Assembly (NCBI GenBank): GCA_031555935.1
Contig: JAVBTX010000022.1
Coordinates: forward strand, 1-64,000
DNA length: 64,000 bases
Reading direction: 5' to 3'
Source of the DNA: Roseburia_C sp031555935
GTDB lineage: Bacteria; Bacillota; Clostridia; Lachnospirales; Lachnospiraceae
Both the position numbers and the translations under genes were made by a program. Below the pieces are notes generated by a model. That model saw only the letters and a list, made by a program, of their open reading frames with translations. It did no database searches and had not been told where the DNA came from. Every line of letters begins with the position of its first letter. The stretch's first letter is position 1. Positions 1-9,700 of this stretch are shown here, piece by piece.

Positions 1-1
1 T

Positions 2-373
2 TATAAAGCAAGCCTGCCCACAATGTATCAGGAAAACTACCTGTTGTGGTCGAAATGGCTGAAAAATGAGCTGAAATTTCAATGTATCAACAGAATCCTT
101 GAGGTGAAAAAACCAAAAAACGTTACTTATAAGACCAAGACCATTAGCGGAAAGACTCATGCCAAAGCGTGGGTAAGAATCCTAGGACCGAACAATAAAA
201 AGATTGCTGAGGTAAAGGCCGATTCCAAAGGCAACTTTACGTTTAAAGATTTAAACCTAAAAGCGCTTGGTGGAAAAAAGATAACAATCTATTCATTTAT
301 ACGTGATAACTTCGAGTCACGAATATTTTTTGGCGAAATAGTAAAAGAAATCACAATTACCGTTTCGAAGTGA
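2..373 (+). CDS. C-terminal fragment with bacterial Ig-like domain (5' end outside window)
   Basis: The frame is open from the first bases of the window to the TGA at 373. The internal ATG at 23 has no ribosome binding site, so this is best read as the end of a longer gene. The last 80 or so residues look like a bacterial Ig-like (Big_6 type) domain: a TISGKTHAKAWV segment, then ADSKGNFTF, then a final ITITVSK strand. Such domains usually end cell-surface or secreted proteins. No anchor, signal or catalytic part is visible. The gene converges on the next one. Confidence 0.5.
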   Translation, partial: YKASLPTMYQENYLLWSKWLKNELKFQCINRILEVKKPKNVTYKTKTISGKTHAKAWVRILGPNNKKIAEVKADSKGNFTFKDLNLKALGGKKITIYSFIRDNFESRIFFGEIVKEITITVSK

Positions 374-396
374 TGTGGGCTCATATGCAGGCCTTT

Positions 397-1650
397 TTAT
401 AGCAGAACCAATCCGTGGTTATATTCACCTCGGACGGTTCTGCTAATTTTATTTGTCAAAACAGAAGTATAGACATCCGCAGCAAAAACATCCTGCTCAA
501 ACATCCGACAGGCAAAAGAAGCATCCGTGTATTGGTTTTGTAATAAAGCAGTGGCATTGGCTGGTTTGGAAATCATTGGAATGGAAGCGTTGTTCTTAAT
601 GGCATGTAAAAGTTCCCCCGAATCCTTTTTAAAGCCCAGAACACGTAGATATGGAATGTAATCCATCGCCCGTCCACATCGGTAGTCCCAGTTGGTAAAA
701 TTCAATAGAATGTGCAGTAACAATCGTGAAATCCGAGTGTAGGTCACATCCTTACTTTTCAGCAAATCACAGAAATCAGTATAGGAAACGAAATCATCGA
801 AATGCTTTTTGATGCGATTGGATAGTTCCACCGAGCCATCGGCATAATCAGCGAATCCATTTGCAGCCTCGGACAATAATTTGTATTTTAAAATAGCCGA
901 AAAGTCATTCTCGTCCAAAAGTGCGTAATCCGTGCAATATTCCATAAAACTCAAACGAGCAGATTCGGGCATCGCCGGTTCTAACTCCGCCTCAAAATCC
1001 GGATTTGTAAAAGCGGCCCGGCGAATGGCTGTGGCCGAGGCCAGAGACTGAATTGCGGTATCGTGGTAGCCGCCGCCCTGGCGTAAGATAATCTGTGGAG
1101 TAATCGCCGAATTACGCCGCTTTAATTCCTTTAGATATTCAATCGCTAAAATATTATTTGGGGTGGCGAGAATCGTCTCTAGTTCTGCCGATGCACCAAG
1201 ATAATTTAGCAGAGCATTTTTGCGCGCGGTCGGAAAGGACCGTCCCTCTTTTAACTGAGTGAACAAGTCATACTGAAACTGGGCCGGTTCATCAACCAGA
1301 ATTTCGGCAATGCGATTCAGTAGGATAATGTTATCCGATTCAGCACCAAAGCTAATCGTATCTACAACACCCAGCTTATCGAGCATGGCAACAGCCGCGG
1401 CACCAAAATATTCAGCACTGGCGGTCGCCCATAGGGCCGGTAATTCTAAAACCAAATCAGCGCCGCAAGTAAGTGCCATCTGAGCCCTGGTGTATTTATC
1501 AATAATGGCTGGAGTTCCCCGTTGGACAAAATCGCCACTCATCACAATAACGACAAAGTCAGCACCCGTGCTGGCCTTTGCCTGATCTAACTGATAACGG
1601 TGTCCGTTGTGAAACGGATTATATTCAGCAATAATTCCTAAAACCTTCAT
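397..1650 (-). CDS. tmcAL: tRNA(Met) cytidine acetate ligase TmcAL
   Basis: TmcAL (formerly YlbM/DUF795) uses ATP and acetate to make N4-acetylcytidine at the wobble position of elongator tRNA(Met) in the cytoplasm. The 417-residue product opens with MKVLGIIAEYNPFHNGHRYQ. This carries the nucleotidyltransferase HxGH motif as HNGH at residues 14-17, followed by the GDFVQRG segment typical of the family. The start at 1650 is preferred over upstream ATGs because GGAGG lies 8 bases before it and the family begins there. The gene is divergent from ackA, the enzyme that interconverts acetate and acetyl phosphate. Confidence 0.9.
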   Translation of the reverse strand: MKVLGIIAEYNPFHNGHRYQLDQAKASTGADFVVIVMSGDFVQRGTPAIIDKYTRAQMALTCGADLVLELPALWATASAEYFGAAAVAMLDKLGVVDTISFGAESDNIILLNRIAEILVDEPAQFQYDLFTQLKEGRSFPTARKNALLNYLGASAELETILATPNNILAIEYLKELKRRNSAITPQIILRQGGGYHDTAIQSLASATAIRRAAFTNPDFEAELEPAMPESARLSFMEYCTDYALLDENDFSAILKYKLLSEAANGFADYADGSVELSNRIKKHFDDFVSYTDFCDLLKSKDVTYTRISRLLLHILLNFTNWDYRCGRAMDYIPYLRVLGFKKDSGELLHAIKNNASIPMISKPANATALLQNQYTDASFACRMFEQDVFAADVYTSVLTNKISRTVRGEYNHGLVLL

Positions 1651-1780
1651 AAAAAATCCTCCAACACTTAAAATCATTGTACCAATGCTTATATTCATTA
1701 TAGCCAAAAAGTGGCAGGGAGTAAATTACTGTTTGATAATTCAGTGTATGTTTGTATGGAAAAATATGCACAATATTGCT

Positions 1781-1808
1781 TGTGCCTTACTCATTTAGGG
1801 GGTATAAT
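1781..1808 (+). promoter_or_regulatory. Promoter of ackA
   Basis: TTGTGC at 1781-1786 and a perfect TATAAT at 1803-1808 are separated by 16 bases. They lie 42 bases before the ackA start in the divergent gap with tmcAL. Confidence 0.5.
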
Positions 1809-1850
1809 AGAAATAATTGTTTTTAGGTGAGGAAAAGGAGAATAAGATTC

Positions 1851-3041
1851 ATGAATGTATTAGTAGTAAATTGTGGTAGTTCATCATTGAAGTACCAATT
1901 GATTAATTCTGACATAGAAGAAGTATTAGCAAAAGGTATTTGTGAGCGAATCGGAATTGATGGAAGACTCGTTTATCAAAAGGAAGGCTGTGACAAAGAG
2001 GTTACGATGGCGCCAATGCCAACTCATAAGGAAGCAATTCTGGTCATGATGGATGCGCTGATGAATGAGACGACCGGAGCAATCAAGAGCTTGTCAGAGA
2101 TTGATGCAGTTGGACACCGCGTGGTTCATGGCGGCGAGAAATTTGCCAATGCAATCATTTTAACGGAAGAGGTGTTGGCAGAGGTAGAAGAGTGCAATGA
2201 ATTGGCACCACTTCACAATCCAGCAAACCTGATTGGAATCAGAGCTTGTCAGGAACTGATGCCAGGGGTACCGATGGTCGGTGTATTTGATACCGCATTC
2301 CATCAGACCATGCCAAGAAAATCATTTCTCTATGGTTTGCCATATGAGTATTATGATAAATATAAAGTCAGAAAATACGGCTTCCACGGTACTAGCCACA
2401 GCTTCGTATCAGCACATTTAGCCGAGTTCTTAGGATTAGACTATAACAACTCCAAGTTAATTGTTGCCCATTTAGGCGGTGGTGCTTCGATAAGTGCTGT
2501 ATTAGACGGCAAATGCCTAGACACCTCAATGGGACTGACCCCACTTGAAGGACTTGTCATGGGAACTCGTTCCGGCGATATCGACCCGGCGATTATCGAG
2601 TTTATCATGAAAAAAGAAGGCCTGACGATTGATGAAGTAATGGATGTCTTAAATAAAAAATCCGGTGTGCAGGGAATGTCTGGTCTATCCAGTGACTTCC
2701 GTGACTTAGAGGATGCTTATTATGAAGGTCATGAACGGGCAATCGAGGCGTGTGAAGTATTTGCCTATCGCGTGGCAAAATATATCGGCTCCTATGTAGC
2801 AGCGATGAACGGTGTAGATGCAATTGCCTTTACCGCTGGAATCGGCGAGAACACTTCATTTATCAGGGAAAAGATATTAGCATATTTAGGCTACCTCGGA
2901 ATTACCATTGATAAAGAAGCCAACAAGGCGCGTGGTGTGGATACCTTGTTATCAACAAAAGATTCCAAGATTCCGGTATGTATCATTCCAACCGATGAAG
3001 AATTGGCGATTTGCCGAGAAACAGTAGCTTTGGTAAAATAG
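1851..3041 (+). CDS. ackA: Acetate kinase
   Basis: Acetate kinase transfers phosphate between acetyl phosphate and ADP, giving acetate and ATP in the last step of acetogenic fermentation. The 396-residue protein has the usual family length. It carries the N-terminal VVNCGSSSLKY phosphate-binding segment, HRVVHGG, DTAFHQTMP, the YGFHGTSH signature, HLGGGAS and TAGIGEN in the expected order. The start at 1851 is chosen because AAGGAG lies 10 bases upstream and the family starts at this Met. The phosphotransacetylase gene that often precedes ackA is not next to it here. Confidence 0.97.
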   Translation: MNVLVVNCGSSSLKYQLINSDIEEVLAKGICERIGIDGRLVYQKEGCDKEVTMAPMPTHKEAILVMMDALMNETTGAIKSLSEIDAVGHRVVHGGEKFANAIILTEEVLAEVEECNELAPLHNPANLIGIRACQELMPGVPMVGVFDTAFHQTMPRKSFLYGLPYEYYDKYKVRKYGFHGTSHSFVSAHLAEFLGLDYNNSKLIVAHLGGGASISAVLDGKCLDTSMGLTPLEGLVMGTRSGDIDPAIIEFIMKKEGLTIDEVMDVLNKKSGVQGMSGLSSDFRDLEDAYYEGHERAIEACEVFAYRVAKYIGSYVAAMNGVDAIAFTAGIGENTSFIREKILAYLGYLGITIDKEANKARGVDTLLSTKDSKIPVCIIPTDEELAICRETVALVK

Positions 3042-3065
3042 CAATTTTGCTTTAGAAATTTTTGA

Positions 3066-3094
3066 TTGACAAAAATCACACTCATATGTATAAT
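3066..3094 (+). promoter_or_regulatory. Consensus SigA promoter for yceD-rpmF
   Basis: A perfect TTGACA at 3066-3071 and a perfect TATAAT at 3089-3094 are separated by exactly 17 bases. The element lies just upstream of the DUF177 gene, so a strong constitutive promoter for the yceD-rpmF pair is likely. Confidence 0.85.
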
Positions 3095-3120
3095 TGTTTA
3101 GGTGTGAATAGGAGACAGGC

Positions 3121-3642
3121 ATGATAGTAGAATTAACGGATGTATGTACTTGTGAAAACAAAGAAATTCAGATGGAAGTAACAATTGAGATGCAATCCTT
3201 CGATTCGCGATTAGGCAGTTTTCGATTCATCGAAAAAAAGCCATTCGAATTACATCTTACCAACCAGGAGAACAAGCGGCTGCTTATCCAGGGTGAGACA
3301 GATGTAGTGATTGCAATACCGTGTGATCGCTGTTTGGAGGATATTCAAACAGAAATCCATCTTACTTTTGATAAGAAATTTCCATTAGAAGGAGAGCACT
3401 CAGAAGAAGAGATGGAGGAAGCAGACTACATAAGCGATTTCGAGCTGGATGTAGAACGCATGATTTACGATGAAATCTTGGTAAACTGGCCAATGAAGGT
3501 CCTGTGCCGTGAAGATTGTAAAGGAATTTGCAAGAAATGTGGTGCGAATCTGAATCAGCAAAGTTGTGATTGCGATGATGTCGAGTTGGATCCAAGAATG
3601 GCAGCTATCCAAGATGTTTTTAACAAATTTAAGGAGGTGTAA
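3121..3642 (+). CDS. yceD: DUF177 (YceD family) protein
   Basis: The 173-residue protein belongs to the DUF177/YceD family, which is almost always encoded directly before rpmF. In other bacteria it has been linked to 23S rRNA or large-subunit maturation, but the biochemical role is not settled. The sequence shows the family's PCDRC pair and a C-terminal cluster, CREDCKGICKKCGANLN, that probably binds zinc. AGGAG lies 6 bases before the ATG. The stop is 4 bases before the rpmF ATG, and rpmF's ribosome binding site lies inside this coding end, so the two are likely coupled. Confidence 0.88.
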   Translation: MIVELTDVCTCENKEIQMEVTIEMQSFDSRLGSFRFIEKKPFELHLTNQENKRLLIQGETDVVIAIPCDRCLEDIQTEIHLTFDKKFPLEGEHSEEEMEEADYISDFELDVERMIYDEILVNWPMKVLCREDCKGICKKCGANLNQQSCDCDDVELDPRMAAIQDVFNKFKEV

Positions 3643-3646
3643 CCAG

Positions 3647-3826
3647 ATGTCAATTTGTCCAAAGAACAAATCTTCCAAAGGAAGAAGAGATAAAAGAAGA
3701 GCAAACTGGAAAATGACTGCTCCAGCATTAGTAAAATGCAGCAAATGTGGTGAATTAATGATGCCACACAGAGTATGTAAAAACTGCGGTTCTTACAATA
3801 AAAAAGAGATTATTCCTCAGGACTAA
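3647..3826 (+). CDS. rpmF: 50S ribosomal protein L32
   Basis: L32 is a small protein of the large ribosomal subunit. The 59-residue product starts MSICPKNKSSKGRRDKRR and carries two CxxC pairs (residues 31/34 and 44/47), making it the zinc-ribbon form. The start at 3647 has a perfect AAGGAGGTG upstream. The longer open frame from 3566 overlaps yceD and is not expected to be used. A hairpin terminator follows the gene. Confidence 0.96.
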   Translation: MSICPKNKSSKGRRDKRRANWKMTAPALVKCSKCGELMMPHRVCKNCGSYNKKEIIPQD

Positions 3827-3837
3827 TAAGGTAAAAG

Positions 3838-3867
3838 AAGAGTCTGCTATTGGCAGGCTCTTTGTTT
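3838..3867 (+). terminator. Terminator after rpmF
   Basis: AAGAGTCTGC at 3838-3847 pairs with GCAGGCTCTT at 3853-3862 (one G-U pair, 5-base loop). A short T-rich stretch follows. Confidence 0.75.
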
Positions 3868-3885
3868 CATTAAAGGAGAAAAGGC

Positions 3886-4539
3886 ATGGCTTCAATATTC
3901 AATTATGACAATATGTTTTTCCGGGGTTTTGATAAAGCCTTGAATGTAGTTTATATCAGTGTTTTATGGATTGTCTTTTGTATCCCAATCTTTACCGTTG
4001 GCGCTTCGACAACAGCAATGTACTATTCGGTAAATAAGGTATTGCGTCATGGCCGCAGCTATGTATTTAAAGAATTTCTGGGGGCTTTCAAGCGCAATTT
4101 CAAACAATCCACCATCATCTGCTTGATTTTGCTGGCGGCAACCGCGTTGATGGCAGTTGATGCCTTTATTATGAAGCAGTTTTATGATGCTGGTAACAGC
4201 ATGGGCAAATTATACGTTGTCTTTGTGGTATTGTTTTTCTTTGAGGTGGCTTGGGCAACTTATATCTTCCCAAGTATTGCCCGCTTTGAAAATACCACCA
4301 AGGCGTATTTGAAAAATGCGGCATTAATGGCAATCGCACATTTACCACAGACAATTTTAATGATTGTGATGCTCATTGTATTTGTTGGTTTTTATATGAT
4401 TTTTCCACCGCTGATTCTCTTTATTCCGGCCGCTTTTATGTGGGTTTGGAGCATGATTTTAGAGCGTATTTTCCGTAAATATATGTCGGAAGAGGACCTG
4501 GAAAAAGAAGAAGATAAAAATCGCGATTTTTATAATTAG
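3886..4539 (+). CDS. DUF624 (YesL-like) membrane protein
   Basis: This 217-residue integral membrane protein of the DUF624/YesL family has no firmly known function. Relatives often sit beside sugar transport genes, but here it lies between rpmF and plsX. It starts MASIFNYDNMFFRGFDK, typical of the family. Hydrophobic segments fall near residues 22-45, 75-95, 107-130 and 150-190, and the tail is acidic and lysine-rich. AGGAGA stands before the ATG. The context suggests a housekeeping membrane role but does not define it. Confidence 0.75.
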   Translation: MASIFNYDNMFFRGFDKALNVVYISVLWIVFCIPIFTVGASTTAMYYSVNKVLRHGRSYVFKEFLGAFKRNFKQSTIICLILLAATALMAVDAFIMKQFYDAGNSMGKLYVVFVVLFFFEVAWATYIFPSIARFENTTKAYLKNAALMAIAHLPQTILMIVMLIVFVGFYMIFPPLILFIPAAFMWVWSMILERIFRKYMSEEDLEKEEDKNRDFYN

Positions 4540-4613
4540 TTTTTTGTTGATTTCTACAAAGAGTTATAGTATATTTCAGTATAGGGTAAATGCAAAAATC
4601 AGGAGGTAGATTC

Positions 4614-5639
4614 ATGCAGGACATAATAAAGGTAGCTGTGGACGCTATGGGCGGCGACAACGCACCGGGTGAAATTGTAAAAGGTGCAGTCGAAGCAGTT
4701 GCTATACGGACGGACATCAAAGTTCTGCTGGTTGGACAGCAAGAGCTCGTCGAGGAAGAATTGGCGAAGTATCCGTATCCGAAAAGTCAGATTGAAGTGG
4801 TAAACGCTGATGAAGTAATTGAAACAGCAGAACCTCCCGTTTTGGCAATCCGCCGAAAAAAGAATTCATCAATTGTAGTTGGAATGAATATGGTAAAGCA
4901 TATGGAAGCAGATGCATTTGTGTCGGCGGGAAGTTCCGGAGCGATATTGGTGGGTGGACAGGCGATTGTTGGAAGAAGCAAAGGGGTCGAACGACCACCG
5001 TTAGCGCCGCTGATTCCGACCGAAAATGGCGTGTCGCTATTGATTGACTGTGGTGCAAATGTTGATGCAAGACCATCACACTTAGTCCAGTTTGCCAAGA
5101 TGGGTTCCATTTACATGAAGCATGTTGTGGGAATCAAGAATCCAAGAGTGGCAATTGTCAATATTGGTGCAGAAGAAGAAAAAGGAAATGCACTGGTAAA
5201 AGAAACATTTCCACTGCTGAAGGAATGCTCAGACATTAATTTTGTCGGAAGTATTGAAGCACGGGAGATTCCGCATGGTGAGGCAGATGTAATTGTCTGT
5301 GAAGCCTTTACCGGAAATGTCATTTTGAAGCTTTATGAAGGCTTGAGCAGTACCTTGGTTTCAGCCATCAAACAGGGCATGATGAGTACCCTGAGAAGTA
5401 AAATTGGTGCGGCATTAGCTTTGCCAGCACTCAAAAAGACATTAAAAACGTTTGATGCATCAGAGTATGGCGGTGCACCGCTATTAGGCTTAAATGGTCT
5501 GGTAGTAAAAACACATGGCAGTGCGAAAGCCAGCGAAGTAAAGAATTCCATTATCCAGTGTGTGACCTTTAAGGAGCAGGATATCAATGGGAAAATCAAA
5601 AAAAATATTGCAGATGCAGAGATTCCAGTAGAAGAGTAA
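4614..5639 (+). CDS. plsX: Phosphate acyltransferase PlsX
   Basis: PlsX converts acyl-ACP and phosphate to acyl phosphate, the acyl donor for PlsY in phospholipid synthesis, at the cytoplasmic face of the membrane. The 341-residue protein begins MQDIIKVAVDAMGGDNAPGE, the family signature, and contains DAFVSAGSSGA and CEAFTGN segments. AGGAGG 7 bases before 4614 fixes the start. Its neighbour acpP supplies the carrier protein. This plsX-acpP-rnc-smc-ftsY order is common in Firmicutes. Confidence 0.95.
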   Translation: MQDIIKVAVDAMGGDNAPGEIVKGAVEAVAIRTDIKVLLVGQQELVEEELAKYPYPKSQIEVVNADEVIETAEPPVLAIRRKKNSSIVVGMNMVKHMEADAFVSAGSSGAILVGGQAIVGRSKGVERPPLAPLIPTENGVSLLIDCGANVDARPSHLVQFAKMGSIYMKHVVGIKNPRVAIVNIGAEEEKGNALVKETFPLLKECSDINFVGSIEAREIPHGEADVIVCEAFTGNVILKLYEGLSSTLVSAIKQGMMSTLRSKIGAALALPALKKTLKTFDASEYGGAPLLGLNGLVVKTHGSAKASEVKNSIIQCVTFKEQDINGKIKKNIADAEIPVEE

Positions 5640-5676
5640 AACGTTGCTTAGAAAGTAAAGTAGAAAGGAAATTATT

Positions 5677-5907
5677 ATGGAATTTGAAAAATTGAAAAAA
5701 ATTATTGCCGAAGTTTTAAATGTTGACGAAGAAGAAATCACGTTGGAAACAACCTTCGTAGATGACCTCGGAGCAGATTCATTGGATGTTTTCCAGATTA
5801 TTATGGGAATTGAAGAAGAATTTGACATTGAGATTGCAAACGAAGAGGCAGAGAAAATTGTTACTGTCCAAGATGCAGTAGACCAGATTAAAAACGCATT
5901 AAACTAA
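5677..5907 (+). CDS. acpP: Acyl carrier protein
   Basis: ACP carries growing acyl chains on a 4'-phosphopantetheine arm during fatty acid synthesis. The 76-residue acidic protein has the GADSLD motif with the modified serine at residue 35, followed by a helix II rich in Glu and Asp. AAGGAAATT precedes the ATG. It lies 37 bases after plsX and is followed by a hairpin terminator before rnc, so acpP mRNA may accumulate above rnc. Confidence 0.96.
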   Translation: MEFEKLKKIIAEVLNVDEEEITLETTFVDDLGADSLDVFQIIMGIEEEFDIEIANEEAEKIVTVQDAVDQIKNALN

Positions 5908-5915
5908 TCAGAAAT

Positions 5916-5950
5916 AGAAAAGGAATCGCTGAATTAGTGATTCCTTTTCT
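5916..5950 (+). terminator. Hairpin terminator between acpP and rnc
   Basis: AGAAAAGGAATC at 5916-5927 is perfectly repeated inverted as GATTCCTTTTCT at 5939-5950, with an 11-base loop. The T-rich 3' arm makes a terminator or attenuator likely. Confidence 0.7.
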
Positions 5951-5973
5951 GGTTCTCGAAGAGAGGTAAAAGG

Positions 5974-6681
5974 TTGAAAGAAAGCGTGAGTAAGCAAACG
6001 GAGTTTCAGAAAATAATTGGTTATCATTTTGGCAATGAGGGATTGTTGCGCCAAGCATTGACACATAGTTCCTATGCCAATGAAAAACATATGAAAAAAC
6101 ATTCAGACAATGAGCGGCTGGAATTTTTGGGCGACGCGGTATTAGAAGTCGTATCCAGTGAATATTTATTTTTAAATTATCCGGATTATCCAGAAGGTGA
6201 TTTGACCAAGCTGCGCGCAAGTTTGGTATGTGAACCGACATTAGCCCATTGTACCAAGCAGTTAAGGCTGGGTGATTTTTTATACTTAGGCAAGGGTGAG
6301 GACATGACCGGCGGCAGAAACCGCAAATCAATTTTGTCCGATGCATTGGAAGCAGTGATTGGAGCCATTTATTTAGATGGTGGTTTTGCTAGTGCAAAAG
6401 AGTTTATTTTAAAATATATTCTAACGGATATTGAAAATAAACAGCTCTTTTATGATAGCAAGACTATCCTTCAGGAGGTAGTGCAAGGGGAATATCAGGA
6501 CAATTTGTGCTATCGGTTGATTGGAGAAGAAGGACCGGACCATGACAAACGATTTATCGTTGAGGCCTGCATCGGTGACCGCTTAATTGGCCGCGGAATC
6601 GGACATACCAAAAAGGCGGCGGAGCAGGAAGCAGCATATCAGGCGCTGTTGATTCTGAAGAAGACCGAAAATAAAAAGTAG
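5974..6681 (+). CDS. rnc: Ribonuclease III
   Basis: RNase III cleaves double-stranded RNA in rRNA and mRNA processing. The 235-residue protein carries the signature NERLEFLGDAVL at residues 46-57, holding catalytic acidic residues. A second acidic cluster, DALEAVIGAIY, sits near residue 121. A C-terminal double-strand RNA binding domain ends in GHTKKAAEQEAAYQAL. Translation appears to start at a TTG at 5974 with GAGAGG 7 bases upstream. smc follows after 20 bases. Confidence 0.95.
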   Translation: MKESVSKQTEFQKIIGYHFGNEGLLRQALTHSSYANEKHMKKHSDNERLEFLGDAVLEVVSSEYLFLNYPDYPEGDLTKLRASLVCEPTLAHCTKQLRLGDFLYLGKGEDMTGGRNRKSILSDALEAVIGAIYLDGGFASAKEFILKYILTDIENKQLFYDSKTILQEVVQGEYQDNLCYRLIGEEGPDHDKRFIVEACIGDRLIGRGIGHTKKAAEQEAAYQALLILKKTENKK

Positions 6682-6701
6682 TTACCGAAACGGAGAAAGT
6701 T

Positions 6702-9700
6702 ATGTATTTAAAAAGTATTGAAGTGCATGGATTTAAGTCCTTTGCAAATAAAATATTATTTGGCTTCCATAATGGGATAACCGGTATTGTGGGACCAAAT
6801 GGAAGTGGTAAAAGTAATGTAGCCGATGCAGTGCGCTGGGTTCTTGGAGAGCAGAGCGCGAAACAGCTGCGTGGTTCTAATATGCAGGATATCATTTTCG
6901 CGGGAACTGAGAACCGGAAACCATTAAGCTATGCCTATGTGGCGATTACGCTGGATAATTCAGACCATCAGTTGCCACTTGATTTTGAAGAAGTGACAAT
7001 TGCCAGACGGGTTTATCGTTCGGGTGAGAGTGAATATTTAATTAATGGAAGCCCATGCCGCCTTAAGGATGTCAATGAGCTATTTTATGATACCGGAATC
7101 GGAAAAGAGGGCTACTCAATTATTGGACAGGGTCAGATTGAAAAAATCTTAAGCGGTAAGCCGGAAGAACGCCGTGAGTTGTTTGATGAAGCGGCCGGTA
7201 TTGTTAAATATAAAAGAAGAAAAGTAACGGCCCAGAAGAAATTAGAGGCCGAACGAGAGAATCTGGTTCGTGTCAATGATATCTTAACCGAGCTGGAGCG
7301 TCAGATTGGTCCCTTAGAGAAGCAGTCCGAGGTTGCCAGAGAATACTTAAAAAAGAAGGAAGAACTAAAGACCTTAGATGTCAACATGTTCCTGATGGAG
7401 ATGGAGCGAATTGAAAGACAGTCCGGGGAAATCAAACAAAAGTATGAGATTGCCGATGCCAGTTTAAAAGAAAATACAAAGGCCTACGAGAATATTAAGA
7501 GCGAGTATGAAAAAATGGAACGGGAAATGGAGCAGTTGGATGAACTGATTAATACAAACCGTGAAAATTTAAGTAATACCAATGTGATGAAAGGCAAATT
7601 AGAAGGCCAGATTAATGTATTAAATGAGCAGATTAAGGCGGCCCAGATGACCGATGACAATCTTAAGCTGCGAATTGAAAATGCTGAGCGTGAGTATGCC
7701 GAAAAAGAAACCCAAAGAGGCGAATACGACAAACAAAAGGCTGAGTTGGATACTCAGATTGCTGAGATTGAAAGTCGAAAGGAACGTTTCACCACAGCAT
7801 TGGCTCAGATTCAGTCAGAGATTGCTCGTTGTAACGAGGGTATCGAAGATGGAAAAAATGAAATTATTGAATTGTTGAATAATAAGGCTTCGATTAAAGC
7901 AAAATTGCAGCGTTTTGATACGATGGCAGAGCAGGTTAACATTCGCAAAGCCCAGTTGAATCAAAGATTGTTAAAACGCAAAAGTGAAGAGGCCGATTTG
8001 CAGGCGATTCTGGAAAACTACAAGGACGAATTAACCGCGGCGAATCAGAACATTGCCGAGTTAAAGATACGCCGTCAGGAAGTGGAAACCAAACAGGTTG
8101 ACTGGCGCAAGAAGACACAGGAAAACCGGGAGATGTTGGAAAAGGCGACGACCGATTTTCACAAAGAAAGCTCACGCTTAGAATCATTAAGAAACATTGC
8201 CGAGCGTTACGATGGCTATGGAAACAGTATCCGGAAGGTGATGGAGAATAAAGAACATGAGCCGGGCTTACAAGGTGTCGTGGCTGATTTGATTACGGTC
8301 GAAAAGAAATATGAAACCGCCATTGAAATCGCATTAAGCGGTAATATCCAAAATATTGTTACCGATAATGAGCAGACGGCGAAAAAGATGATTCAGTTCT
8401 TAAAAGAAAACCGCTTTGGCCGCGCTACCTTTTTACCACTGACGAGTGTGAAGGGCAAGGAACAGGGCAAGAACGAGCATTATTTAAAAGAAAAGGGTGT
8501 TATAGGTTTTGCCAATACGTTGGTGGAAGCGGATGCCAAATTTGATGGCATTATGGCGTATTTGTTAGGGCGGGTCTTGGTTGTTGATACGATTGACAAT
8601 GCAATTGCGCTAGCAAAAACCAGCAAATATTCTTTACATATTGTAACATTGGATGGTGAGTATCTAAGTCCGGGCGGTTCACTGGCAGGCGGAGCATTTA
8701 AAAATAGCAGTAATCTGTTAGGAAGAAAACGTGAAATCGAGGAGCTTGAGAAGAAGATTGTGCGGATTCAGAGCGTGATTGAGAATACCAATACCCGTAA
8801 AGAAGAAATACGAGTGGCACAAGAGCTTTTAAAAGAAGAATTGGAGGCAATCACAAGTACCTTACAAGAGGCCTTTATTATCCAGAACACGGCCCAGTTA
8901 AATGTTGACCGAGCGATTCAGCAGCGAGGCGAAAGTGAGAGCGTCTTTGAGGGGCTGCAGCGGGAGAGTCGGGAAATCGAAGAGCAGTTAGAAGAAATCA
9001 AACAAGATAAAGAAAAGACCCAGACCGAAATCGAAGCGGCGGCAAAACGCGAAGTGGAGATTCAAGAGCAGAACGAAATCTATCAAAAGACCTTAGACGA
9101 ACAATTGAAATTAGAAGAGGGTGCTCAGGCGGCAGTTTCCGAGATTCGCTTAGAGGCGGCGGGCTACATGCAAAAGAACGAATTTGCATCTGAGAATTTA
9201 AACCGTGTCCTGGCTGAATTAAAGAAGTTATCGGATGAAAAGAATACCTTAACCGAGCAGGCGACCGTCTCGAAAACGGATGCCGAAAAGTATCAGCATG
9301 ACATTGAAGAAATCAGACAGACAATTCTGGCATCAGATGATAATTATTTGTCAGTAGAAAAGGCATTGCAGGAGAATCAGGCCAAAAAAGAAGCCATGTC
9401 TGCTGAATACAAAGGCTTTTTCCAGAAAAGAGAAGAGATTTCTGAGCGCATCTCGAACCTTGATAAAGAGATTTTCCGCTTGAACAATCAGCGTGAGAAG
9501 TTAGAAGAGGCCGGTGAGTATCAGACCAATTACATGTGGGAAGAATATGAACTGACCCCGCATAATGCGATTGTTCTGCGCGACGAAGCTTATACGGAAC
9601 TGCCAGAATTAAAGAAGCTGATTGCTGGTGTGAAGGACGAAATCCGTAAATTAGGTGATGTCAATGTCAACGCCATTGAGGATTATAAGAATCTCTATGA

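Noticed and set aside
400..446. Inverted repeat AGCAGAACC / GGTTCTGCT as a terminator
   Set aside because: It lies inside the coding end of tmcAL, and the T-rich stretch fits only the opposite strand weakly. It may help stop the upstream fragment, but evidence is thin.
2605..2823. Minus-strand open frame within ackA
   Set aside because: His/Arg/Ser-rich shadow translation of a conserved gene, with no ribosome site.
4717..5110. Two long minus-strand frames inside plsX
   Set aside because: Shadow frames opposite a highly conserved gene, with low-complexity products and no start signal.
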